A stretch of DNA of 62,291 bases from JAJYTL01 sp046705265 (GTDB taxonomy: Bacteria > Pseudomonadota > Alphaproteobacteria > Ferrovibrionales > Ferrovibrionaceae), in contig JBJKQL010000068.1 of assembly GCA_046705265.1 (NCBI GenBank), positions 1 to 62,291 of the forward strand, given 5' to 3'. Positions 54,206 through 62,291 of the stretch are shown here, in pieces (the stretch's first letter is position 1; each line of letters starts with the position of its first letter). Below the pieces are notes generated by a model. That model saw nothing but the letters and a program-made list of their open reading frames with translations. It did not search any database and was not told where the DNA came from. The position numbers and the translations under genes are program-made.

Positions 54206-57200
54206 TTGAACCCAAGCCGCCCTTTCATCCTGCGGCCGGTCGCAACCTCGCTTCTCATGGCGGCGATCATGCTCGTTGGCATGGTGGCCTTCCGCTTCCT
54301 GCCGATCGCCGCCCTGCCCGAGGTTGATTACCCGACCATCCAAGTGCAAACCTTTTATCCCGGCGCCAGCCCCGACGTGATGACCTCGTCGGTGACCGCG
54401 CCCCTGGAGCGCACCTTCGGCGAGATGCCGGGCTTGAAGCAGATGTTCTCGACGAGTTCAAGCGGCGCATCGGTGATCACGCTGCAATTCGATCTCGACC
54501 TGAGCCTCGATATCGCCGAACAGGAGGTCCAGGCCGCGATCAACGCAGCGGGCAACCTTCTTCCCGCCGACCTGCCGGCGCCGCCGATCTATGCCAAGAT
54601 CAACCCGGCCGACGCGCCGATCCTCACCTTGGCACTCACTTCGAAGACCCTGCCGCTGCCGCGCGTTGAGGAGTTCGCCGATACGCGGCTCGCGCAGAAA
54701 ATATCGCAGATCGCCGGCGTCGGCTTGGTCAGCATTCAGGGCGGACAACGGCCGGCCGTGCGGATTCAGGCCGATCCGCGGGCGCTCGCCGCCTACGGCC
54801 TCAATATCGACGACCTCCGCACCACGATCGCCAACGCCAACGTCAACATCCCGAAGGGGAGTTTCGACGGGCCGGCTCGCTCCTATACTATCAATGACAA
54901 CGACCAGCTGAACAATCCCAAGCAATACGAGAATCTGATTATCGCCTACAAGGACGGCGCCCCAGTGCATCTTTCCGCCGTCGCCAAGGTGGTGAGTGGC
55001 GCCGAGAACGATCACCTCGCAGCCTGGAAAAACACGGAGCCCGCGGTGATTCTCAACGTCCAGCGCCAGCCCGGCGCCAACGTCATCAACGTCGTCGACC
55101 GCATCAAGGCGATGCTGCCGACGCTTAAGGCGGCGTTGCCGGCCGCCGTGACCGTCGCCGTGCTCACCGACCGCACGACCACGATTCGCGCCTCGGTCCG
55201 CAACGTCGAATTCGAGCTCGGCCTAGCCGTCGCGCTGGTGGTGCTGGTGATCCTGGTGTTTTTGCGCAGCGCGCGGGCGACGATCATCCCGAGCCTGTCG
55301 GTGCCTCTGTCGCTGATCGGCACACTCGCGGTGATGTATCTCCTCGGCTTCAGCCTGAACAACCTGACGCTGATGGCGCTCACCATCGCCTCGGGTTTCG
55401 TGGTCGACGATGCGATCGTGGTGATCGAGAACATCGCCCGCTATGTCGAGCAAGGCGATACGCCTCTCGAGGCCGCGCTCAAAGGCTCGGGACAAATCGG
55501 CTTCACCATCATCTCGCTCACGCTCTCGCTCATTGCCGTCCTTATTCCCCTTCTTTTCATGGGCGACGTGGTGGGCCGGCTGTTCCGCGAGTTCGCCGTC
55601 ACGCTGGCGGTCACGATCCTGATCTCGGCCGTGGTTTCGCTTACGCTCGTCCCCATGGCCTCGGCCAGGCTTCTACGCCCCCTCGCCGAGCAGAAGGAAA
55701 GCGCGATCCAGGCCCGATTGCATCGCTGCATCGACGATCTGATCCAGGCCTATGGCCGCGCGCTCGACTGGACGCTTGATCGCCAAGGCATGGTGCTTCT
55801 CGTCGCCATCGCGACGCTTGGAGTCACGGTCTATCTTTATGTCCTCATTCCGAAGGGTTTTTTCCCCATCCAGGACACCGGGCTGATCCAGGGTATTTCC
55901 GACGCCGGCGAGGACGTCTCGTTCGCCGCCATGGCGAGGCGCCAGGAAGCGCTTGCCCGCGCCATCCTGAAAGACCGTGACGTCGCGAGCCTATCCTCCT
56001 TCATCGGCGTCGACGGCAGCAACACGACGCTGAACAGCGGCCGGTTCTTCATCAACCTGAAACCGCGGCGCGAACGGAAATCCGACGTTTCCGAGATCAT
56101 CCGGCGGTTGCAGCGGGAAACGGCGACTGTACCCGGCATCACGCTCTACATGCAGCCGATCCAAGACCTCACCATCGAGGACACGGTGAGCCGCATGCAA
56201 TATCAGGTGGCGCTCGCCGATCCCAATCCCGAGACGCTGGATACGGAAGTGCCGAAGCTGGTCGCGGCGCTTCGCCGGATGCCGGAATTCGCCGGCGTCG
56301 CGAGCGATATTCAAGCGCATGGGCTTGCGGTGTACGTCACCATCGACCGCGCCATGGCGAGCCGCTTCGGGATTACGCCGGCGACGGTCGATAACGCGCT
56401 CTACGATGCTTTCGGGCAACGCATCATCTCGACCATTTATGGCCAGGCGAACCAGTACCGCGTGATCCTCGGCGCCAGTCCACGGCTTCGTACCTCGATT
56501 CGCGATCTTTCCTCAATCTATCTTCCCTCGTCGACCGGCCTTGGCCAGGTACCGCTCTCCGCCATCGCAGCGATGCATGTCGGGACGGCGCCGCTGCAGA
56601 TCGACCATCTCGGCCAATTTCCCGCTGCGCTGGTCTCGTTCAATCTCGCGCCCGGCGCCTCGCTTGGCGCCGGGGTTGACGCGGTCGAGCGGGCCGAGGC
56701 GGCAATCAAGCTTCCGGGGAGCGTCATAACGAGCTTTCAGGGCGCGGCGCTGGCCTTTCGCGCTTCGCTCTACAACGAGCTCTTCCTGATCCTCGCGGCC
56801 GTGGTCACGGTCTATATCGTGCTCGGCGTTCTTTACGAGAGCTTCATTCACCCCTTGACCATTCTCTCGACCCTGCCGTCGGCCGGGGTCGGCGCGCTGC
56901 TCGCGCTGATGATCGTCAGCGATGACCTCACCATCATCGCCATTATTGGCATCGTTCTTTTAATCGGAATCGTGAAGAAGAACGCGATCCTGATGATCGA
57001 CTTCGCGCTCGACGCCGAGCGGAAAGAAGGGAAAAGCCCGCGGGCGGCGATCCGGCAGGCATGCCTGTTGCGCTTCCGGCCGATCCTGATGACCACCTTG
57101 GCCGCGCTCTTCGCGGCGCTGCCGCTCATGCTCGGCACCGGCACCGGCGCGGAGCTGCGCCAGCCGCTTGGCCTTACCATCGTCGGCGGATTGATATTCA

Positions 57201-57325
57201 GCCAGATGATGACGCTTTTTACCACACCGGTGATCTATCTCGCGTTCGATCGCATCGCGGCGCGTTTTGTCGGAAGCCGGCCACGCACGGTGGGTGAGAC
57301 GCCGAGGCCGGGCAGCGCCTCATGA
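54206..57325 (+). CDS. RND efflux pump, first inner-membrane subunit (MdtB-like)
   Basis: This 1039-residue HAE1-type pump has the twelve-helix RND layout with two large periplasmic loops. MNPSRPFILRPVATSLLMAAIML forms the first helix, and the proton-relay helix 4 contains GFVVDDAIVVIENI with two acidic residues. It starts at a TTG after GGGGAGA. In the MdtABC family two different pump subunits form a heterotrimer; the next gene is the partner, overlapping by four bases. Substrates may include bile salts, novobiocin-like drugs or metals. Confidence 0.94.
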   Translation: MNPSRPFILRPVATSLLMAAIMLVGMVAFRFLPIAALPEVDYPTIQVQTFYPGASPDVMTSSVTAPLERTFGEMPGLKQMFSTSSSGASVITLQFDLDLSLDIAEQEVQAAINAAGNLLPADLPAPPIYAKINPADAPILTLALTSKTLPLPRVEEFADTRLAQKISQIAGVGLVSIQGGQRPAVRIQADPRALAAYGLNIDDLRTTIANANVNIPKGSFDGPARSYTINDNDQLNNPKQYENLIIAYKDGAPVHLSAVAKVVSGAENDHLAAWKNTEPAVILNVQRQPGANVINVVDRIKAMLPTLKAALPAAVTVAVLTDRTTTIRASVRNVEFELGLAVALVVLVILVFLRSARATIIPSLSVPLSLIGTLAVMYLLGFSLNNLTLMALTIASGFVVDDAIVVIENIARYVEQGDTPLEAALKGSGQIGFTIISLTLSLIAVLIPLLFMGDVVGRLFREFAVTLAVTILISAVVSLTLVPMASARLLRPLAEQKESAIQARLHRCIDDLIQAYGRALDWTLDRQGMVLLVAIATLGVTVYLYVLIPKGFFPIQDTGLIQGISDAGEDVSFAAMARRQEALARAILKDRDVASLSSFIGVDGSNTTLNSGRFFINLKPRRERKSDVSEIIRRLQRETATVPGITLYMQPIQDLTIEDTVSRMQYQVALADPNPETLDTEVPKLVAALRRMPEFAGVASDIQAHGLAVYVTIDRAMASRFGITPATVDNALYDAFGQRIISTIYGQANQYRVILGASPRLRTSIRDLSSIYLPSSTGLGQVPLSAIAAMHVGTAPLQIDHLGQFPAALVSFNLAPGASLGAGVDAVERAEAAIKLPGSVITSFQGAALAFRASLYNELFLILAAVVTVYIVLGVLYESFIHPLTILSTLPSAGVGALLALMIVSDDLTIIAIIGIVLLIGIVKKNAILMIDFALDAERKEGKSPRAAIRQACLLRFRPILMTTLAALFAALPLMLGTGTGAELRQPLGLTIVGGLIFSQMMTLFTTPVIYLAFDRIAARFVGSRPRTVGETPRPGSAS

Positions 57326-60300
57326 ATCCCTCCACGCTCTTCATTCGCCGGCCGGTCGCCACCACGCTCTTGACCTTCGGCATCGCCCTCGCCGGCATGA
57401 TCGCGTTTTTCCGCCTCCCTGTCGCGCCGCTTCCCAATGTCGCTTTTCCAACCATCGAGGTCGAGGCGAAGCTTCCGGGCGCGAGTCCCGAAGTGATGGC
57501 GACAAGCGTGGCGACGCCCCTGGAACGGCATCTCGGCGTGATTTCAGACGTCACCGAAATGACCTCGGAAAGCACCCAGGGACAGACCCGCATCACGCTG
57601 CAATTCGGTCTCGACCGTGATATCGACGGCGCTGCCCGCGACGTCGAGGCAGCCATCAACGCTGCCCGCGCCGATCTTCCCGCCGACATGCGGAGCAACC
57701 CGACCTACCATGAATGGAATCCCGCGGACGCGCCATTCATGATCTACGCCTTGACGTCGGACACCTTGAGCCAGGGCCAGCTCTACGACGCGGCGACAAC
57801 TATCCTCGAGCAGAAACTCTCGCAGATCGCCGGCGTCGGCGAGGTCAGAATCGGCGGCAGCTCGCTTCCCGCCGTGCGTGTCGATCTCAATCCCTTGAAG
57901 CTCTTCAAGTACGGCATCGGGCTTGAGGACGTGCGCGCGGCATTGGCCGCGGCAAATGCCCATAGCCCAAAAGGTTCGGTCGAGAACACCAACGAGCGTT
58001 TTCAGATCTATACCAACGACCAGTCGCAGACCGCCGCCGACTACCGCCCGCTCATCATCGCCTACCGGAATGGCGCCGCAGTGCGGCTTTCCGACGTGGC
58101 GACAGTGACCGATTCGGTCGAGGACGTGCGGAACGCCGGCCTTGCCAACGGCAAGCGCGCGGTTCTTGTAATCCTCTATCAAAAGCCGGGCGCGAACATC
58201 ATCGACACGGTCCGGCGCGTGAAGGCGGCGATGCCGGAGATCAAGGCTGCGCTCTCGCCCGCCATCAACATTGCCCTGGTGATGGACCGCTCGACAACCA
58301 TTCAGGCAGCGCTTCTCGAGGTCGAGCGCAGCCTGATGATCTCCGTCGCCCTCGTCATCCTCGTCGTCTTCGCCTTTTTGCGCAACGCGCGGGCAGCGAT
58401 CGTGCCTTCCGTCGCCGTTCCGGTATCGCTGGTCGGCACCTTCGGCGTGATGTATCTATTGGGCTATAGCCTCGACAATCTGTCACTGATGGCGCTCGCG
58501 ATCGCTACCGGATTCGTCGTCGACGATGCGATCGTCGTGCTTGAAAACATCACCCGTCACCTGGAACAGGGCATGCCGCGGTTCGAGGCGGCACTTCGTG
58601 GCGCGCGTGAAGTGGGCTTCACGGTTTTGTCGATGTCGCTGTCCTTGATTGCGGTCTTCCTGCCGATTCTTCTGATGGGCGGAATTATCGGCCGCCTCTT
58701 TCGCGAATTCGCGGTCACCCTATCAATCGCGGTGCTGATTTCGCTCGTGATTTCTCTGACCACAACGCCGATGATGTGTTCCCGCTTCCTTGAACTGAAA
58801 CCGGAGCGCGAGGAATGGTGGCTCGCGCGCTCGGCGGAGCGCCTTTTCGCCGCGTTACTCGATTATTACGATCGATCTCTGTCCTGGGCGCTGCGGCACG
58901 CGCGCACAATCATGCTGATCCTCCTCGCGACACTCACTCTCAACTTCTATCTCTTCGCCATCGTGCCGAAGATTTTCTTTCCGCCGCAGGATACCGGCCG
59001 GCTGATCGGCGGAATTTTGGCGGATCAAAGCATTTCGTTCCAGGCCATGCGAAAAAAGCTAGGCCGGTTCATCGCCATCATCCGGCGTGATCCGGCGGTT
59101 GCCAACGTGGTTGGATTCACCGGCGGCCGTCAGACCAATTCCGGCTTCGTCTTCGTCAGCCTGAAGCCGGAATCCGAACGCAACGTTACCGCCAGCCAGA
59201 TCATCGCGAGGCTTAGAAGGAAGCTTGCCCTGGTGCCCGGCGCCAAGCTTTTTCTTCAGTCCGTCGGCGATATCCGCGCCGGCGGCCGTGCCGCCAACGC
59301 GGCGTATCAATATACGCTTGAAGACAACAGCCTCGCCGAGCTCTATCACTGGGAACCGATCTTGCTCAAAGCCTTTCGTACGTTGCCCGCACTTCGTGAC
59401 GTGAATTCAACAAGCGAGCAGGATCGCGGCCTCGAAGCGAACATCGTGATCGACCGCGCGACGGCCGCCCGTCTCGGCCTCTCCATGAGCCAGGTCGACA
59501 ACACGCTCTATGACGCCTTCGGCCAGCGTCTGGTTTCGACCATCTTCACGCCGCTTAACCAGTATCACGTAGTGATGGATGTCGCGCCGCGATTCTGGCA
59601 GAGCCCGGCCGTGCTGCGGCAGATCTATATCTCGACCGCCGGCGGCGCGGTGAGCGGCACGGGCGCGACCAATGCCGTGACCGGCACCACTTTGGCACGG
59701 AATCAAACCACCTCGCTCGCCGCGCTGAATGAGGACGTGGCCCGCAATCTCGCCACCAATTCGATTGGCGCGATCGGCCACGCCTCGGTTTCGACCGGGG
59801 TTGCCGTGAGCACGCAAGCCGAGACCATGGTGCCGCTTTCCGCCTTCGCCCATTACCAGCCCGGCAATACGCCGCTTGCCGTTGATCATCAGGGCCTGTT
59901 TCCGGCGACCACGATCTCATTCAACCTGGCACCTCACGTGACGCTCGATCAGGCGGCACGAGCGATCCAGCAAAAGATGACGGCGATCGGCGTCCCGCCG
60001 ACACTTCACGGCAATTTCCAGGGCACCGCCAAGGTATTTCTGGAATCCCTCGCGACCGAACCAATGCTGATCGTCGCGGCGCTGCTCGCCGTTTATATCG
60101 TGCTCGGCATTCTTTACGAGAGCTACGTTCATCCCTTGACCATTCTCTCGACGCTGCCGTCGGCCGGCGTCGGCGCCGTTCTGGCGCTGATGATCTGTGA
60201 CACCCCATTCAGCATCATAGCGTTGATCGGCGTGATCCTTCTGATCGGCATCGTCAAGAAGAACGCCATCATGATGATCGACTTCGCGCTCGACCTCGAG

Positions 60301-60600
60301 CGCCGCGAGGGACTATCGCCGGATGTTGCCATCTATCAAGCCTGCCTCCGCCGCTTCCGTCCCATTCTGATGACCACCATGGCGGCCATGCTGGGCGCCC
60401 TGCCTTTGGCGATTGGATTTGGCGAAGGTGGATCGCTCCGCCGTCCGCTCGGCATCGCCATCGTCGGCGGCCTGATGGTGAGCCAGCTCCTTACGCTCTA
60501 CACGACGCCGGTGATCTATCTTTATCTCGACCGCTTCCGTCTGTGGTGCCGGATGAAGTGGGCCGGCCGGCGCGGTGATGCCATGATCGAAGGTGCGTGA
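57322..60600 (+). CDS. RND efflux pump, second inner-membrane subunit (MdtC-like)
   Basis: This 1092-residue paralogue of the preceding pump has the same helix 1 pattern (NPSTLFIRRPVATTLLTFGIAL) and helix 4 acidic pair (GFVVDDAIVVLENI). It is about 50 residues longer, the extra length being an Ala/Thr/Gly-rich insert in the second periplasmic region (around TAGGAVSGTGATNAVTGTT). Start and stop overlap the neighbouring genes, so the three inner-membrane/periplasmic components and the channel are coupled. Confidence 0.94.
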   Translation: MNPSTLFIRRPVATTLLTFGIALAGMIAFFRLPVAPLPNVAFPTIEVEAKLPGASPEVMATSVATPLERHLGVISDVTEMTSESTQGQTRITLQFGLDRDIDGAARDVEAAINAARADLPADMRSNPTYHEWNPADAPFMIYALTSDTLSQGQLYDAATTILEQKLSQIAGVGEVRIGGSSLPAVRVDLNPLKLFKYGIGLEDVRAALAAANAHSPKGSVENTNERFQIYTNDQSQTAADYRPLIIAYRNGAAVRLSDVATVTDSVEDVRNAGLANGKRAVLVILYQKPGANIIDTVRRVKAAMPEIKAALSPAINIALVMDRSTTIQAALLEVERSLMISVALVILVVFAFLRNARAAIVPSVAVPVSLVGTFGVMYLLGYSLDNLSLMALAIATGFVVDDAIVVLENITRHLEQGMPRFEAALRGAREVGFTVLSMSLSLIAVFLPILLMGGIIGRLFREFAVTLSIAVLISLVISLTTTPMMCSRFLELKPEREEWWLARSAERLFAALLDYYDRSLSWALRHARTIMLILLATLTLNFYLFAIVPKIFFPPQDTGRLIGGILADQSISFQAMRKKLGRFIAIIRRDPAVANVVGFTGGRQTNSGFVFVSLKPESERNVTASQIIARLRRKLALVPGAKLFLQSVGDIRAGGRAANAAYQYTLEDNSLAELYHWEPILLKAFRTLPALRDVNSTSEQDRGLEANIVIDRATAARLGLSMSQVDNTLYDAFGQRLVSTIFTPLNQYHVVMDVAPRFWQSPAVLRQIYISTAGGAVSGTGATNAVTGTTLARNQTTSLAALNEDVARNLATNSIGAIGHASVSTGVAVSTQAETMVPLSAFAHYQPGNTPLAVDHQGLFPATTISFNLAPHVTLDQAARAIQQKMTAIGVPPTLHGNFQGTAKVFLESLATEPMLIVAALLAVYIVLGILYESYVHPLTILSTLPSAGVGAVLALMICDTPFSIIALIGVILLIGIVKKNAIMMIDFALDLERREGLSPDVAIYQACLRRFRPILMTTMAAMLGALPLAIGFGEGGSLRRPLGIAIVGGLMVSQLLTLYTTPVIYLYLDRFRLWCRMKWAGRRGDAMIEGA

Positions 60601-62078
60601 TGCGAACGGTGGCAACGAGCAGGAGGCTTGAGATGGGGCGTCGGGTGGCGAGGCCGGTGATCCTGATGGCGACACTCGCGTTGCTCGCGGCTTGCACCAT
60701 CGGCCCTACCTATCATCGCCCTCCGGCACCGACGCCGGTTGCCTACAAGGCCCTTGAAGGCTGGACGCCGAGCCAGCCGCAAGCCGTTCTGCCAAGCGCT
60801 TGGTGGACGATTTATGGCGACCCGGCGCTGGACAAGCTGGAAGGTGAAGTCGACATATCGAACCAGACGCTCATCGCCGCCGCCGCTGCCTACCGGCAGT
60901 CCCGCGCCCTCGTCGCCGAGGCACAGGCAGCTTATTTTCCGGTGGTCTCGCTGAACGGATCGGGCACGCGGTCGAAGTCGAGTACGAGCGGCCTGAGCAG
61001 CAGTTTCGTCCGCCGCGCACCGGAAACCACGTACGATCTTACCGCCGGGGCAAGTTGGGAGATCGATCTTTGGGGGCGCATCGCGCGGACAGTAGAGAGC
61101 GAGGTCGCAAACGCCCAAGCGAGCGCAGCCGATCTCGCCGCCGCCCGATTGTCGGCGCAAGGGGCGGTGGCCGCCGATTATTTCACGCTTCGCATCGACG
61201 ATGCCCTGAAGCGGCTTCTGGGCGAGACGGCGAAAGCCTATGCGCGGGCGTTGCAGATCACCGAGAACCAATATCGCGCCGGCACCGCGCCACCATCGGA
61301 TGTGGTGCAGGCGAAGGCGCAGCTCGAGGCGACCAAGGCACAAGAAATCGACGTCGAGGTGCAGCGCGCGGCGCTTGAGGACGCAATCGCGACGCTGATC
61401 GGAAAACCCGCCGGCGCATTTTCCATCGCCCCCGCGGCGATCACCTTCCGCGTTCCCGTCGTGCCGGCTGGCATGCCATCGACGCTCCTCGAACGGCGGC
61501 CCGATATCGCCGCGGCCGAGCGCCAGATGGCCGCGGCCAATGCCGGGATCGGGGTCGCGGAATCCGCCTACTTCCCTGATCTCACGCTTTCCGCATCCTA
61601 CGGCTATTCGAGCACGGTGCTCTCGCGGCTGATTCAGGCGCCGAGCAGTTTCTGGTCTTTCGGTCCGGCCCTTGCAGCGACGCTGTTCGATGGCGGGCTG
61701 CGCAGCGCACAGGTCAAGGCAGCGAAGGCGGTATATGAGCAAAGCGTCGCCAACTATCGCGAGACCGCCCTCACCGCCTTTCAGCAGGTCGAGGACAACC
61801 TTGCGGCGCTTCGCATTCTCGCCGAGGAGGCCAAGGTGCAAGCCGCCGCCGTCACCGCCTCGCGCGAGGCGGAGCGGTTGATTCTCAATCAGTACCGCGC
61901 CGGCACAGTGGCCTATACCAGCGTCATCACCGAACAGACCATCGCGCTCAGCAATGAACGGACGGCCCTTTCCATTCTGCAAAGCCGCCTGGCCGCGAGC
62001 GTCAATCTCATCGAGGCCTTGGGCGGCGGCTGGCGCGCGAGCGACCTTCCAAGCGCCAAGAAGGTCGCGCGCAACTGA
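60600..62078 (+). CDS. Outer-membrane efflux lipoprotein (NodT family)
   Basis: This 492-residue TolC-like trimeric channel protein has a lipobox LLAAC (lipidated cysteine near residue 32-33) and the NodT opening IGPTYHRPPAPTPVAYK. Two repeated halves with long helices follow, for example RLSAQGAVAADYFTLRIDDALKRLL and FQQVEDNLAALRILAEEAKVQ. The ATG at 60600 overlaps the pump stop (TGATG); a GTG directly before is an alternative. It completes the tripartite export system. Confidence 0.93.
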   Translation: MRTVATSRRLEMGRRVARPVILMATLALLAACTIGPTYHRPPAPTPVAYKALEGWTPSQPQAVLPSAWWTIYGDPALDKLEGEVDISNQTLIAAAAAYRQSRALVAEAQAAYFPVVSLNGSGTRSKSSTSGLSSSFVRRAPETTYDLTAGASWEIDLWGRIARTVESEVANAQASAADLAAARLSAQGAVAADYFTLRIDDALKRLLGETAKAYARALQITENQYRAGTAPPSDVVQAKAQLEATKAQEIDVEVQRAALEDAIATLIGKPAGAFSIAPAAITFRVPVVPAGMPSTLLERRPDIAAAERQMAAANAGIGVAESAYFPDLTLSASYGYSSTVLSRLIQAPSSFWSFGPALAATLFDGGLRSAQVKAAKAVYEQSVANYRETALTAFQQVEDNLAALRILAEEAKVQAAAVTASREAERLILNQYRAGTVAYTSVITEQTIALSNERTALSILQSRLAASVNLIEALGGGWRASDLPSAKKVARN

Positions 62079-62162
62079 TCCGGCTTAAACTTCGGCCGTG
62101 CTTCGTAATATCTCAGCGACTCGGGGATGGACGCGGCTTGAGCGTTGCGAGACCCAAACAAT

Positions 62163-62291
62163 ATAGGGTCTTCCGGAAATAGTGTGGGCGATTTGGGGTC
62201 ATTTTAGAGGGGTGGGAGCATGCAGGTGAGGATCTTGAGCCGGAAATAATCCTCGTCGCGCAGTCCGTATGCCCGGCGTTGGAAGACACGG
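62163..62291 (-). mobile_element. Insertion sequence end, truncated by window
   Basis: On the minus strand an open frame entering from the right edge ends at 62204 (TAA), encoding a tail RAYGLRDEDYFRLKILTC before the stop. This is the kind of C-terminus found in ISL3-like and related DDE transposases. The downstream stretch GGGTCTTCCGGAAATAG near 62166 probably belongs to the terminal inverted repeat. Family assignment is tentative because only 28 residues are visible. Confidence 0.65.
62204..62291 (-). CDS. Transposase, C-terminal fragment (partial)
   Basis: Twenty-eight residues plus stop are visible, read from the right window edge. The pattern RRAYGLRDEDYFRLKI matches the extreme C-terminus of DDE transposases. 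The start and catalytic residues lie outside the window, so intactness cannot be judged. Confidence 0.65.
   Translation of the reverse strand, partial: RVFQRRAYGLRDEDYFRLKILTCMLPPL

Overview
The window is GC-rich, densely coded bacterial chromosome and most likely comes from an alphaproteobacterium. The evidence is the run ssb, gyrA, coaD, queA, tgt, tRNA-Lys, an alphaproteobacterial-type UvrA, the DUF2849-cysI-DUF934 sulfite reductase group, and two perfect CtrA-type boxes (TTAA-N7-TTAAC). A Rhodospirillales-like lineage is plausible, but the family cannot be fixed from sequence alone.

Region by region. 0.1-6.5 kb: enoyl-CoA hydratase, trmFO, recX, uvrA and a small secreted protein, all on the minus strand. 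6.5-10.3 kb: a DUF72 protein, a lipid kinase, and an LpxH-like phosphatase overlapping a GT4 glycosyltransferase. 10.4-18.7 kb: assimilatory sulfite reductase group, a UxaA-family dehydratase, an SsuABC/TauABC-type ABC importer and a second binding-protein-like gene. 18.9-20.5 kb: a DHA2 drug exporter. 21.3-36.5 kb: a polyene-type biosynthetic cluster. 36.8-45.6 kb: ssb, a TPR-GT41 glycosyltransferase, gyrA, coaD, queA, tgt and tRNA-Lys(TTT). 45.6-49.8 kb: a sparsely coding accessory stretch next to the tRNA, rich in repeats, minus-strand terminator hairpins and small secreted proteins. 49.8-52.7 kb: a lipoprotein, a MarR repressor divergent from a MoaD-like/BNR-repeat pair, and a PhnB-like protein. 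52.9-62.1 kb: a complete RND efflux operon (adaptor, two MdtB/MdtC-like pumps, NodT-type channel). The right edge cuts into an insertion sequence.

The polyene cluster is the main specialised system. It encodes an acyl carrier protein, an AMP-ligase, a ketosynthase with a chain-length-factor-like partner, a ketoreductase, two hotdog dehydratases, an LpxL-type acyltransferase, a LolA-like carrier, an MMPL exporter, a halogenase-like flavoenzyme, a GT2 glycosyltransferase and a methyltransferase. This is the logic of aryl polyene/xanthomonadin clusters, which make a polyene on an ACP, acylate it into a lipid and export it to the outer membrane. It departs from that pattern: no ammonia lyase, second ACP or second full ketosynthase is visible. 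It also carries an alpha/beta hydrolase and a 429-residue protein with a His...Asn-Cys-x-His arrangement suggestive of a circularly permuted NlpC/P60 (LRAT-like) thiol enzyme. That last protein is the best candidate for an undescribed activity.

The most unusual non-coding signal is in 46.4-49.7 kb. Two diverged composite repeats each carry a CtrA-type box, a short pyrimidine-rich stretch and an intrinsic-terminator hairpin, all readable on the minus strand, followed by a second conserved unit and another hairpin. This looks like a duplicated small-RNA locus. A separate 127-bp element occurs in inverted orientation at both ends of a 46.7-kb segment (1-127 and 46599-46725).
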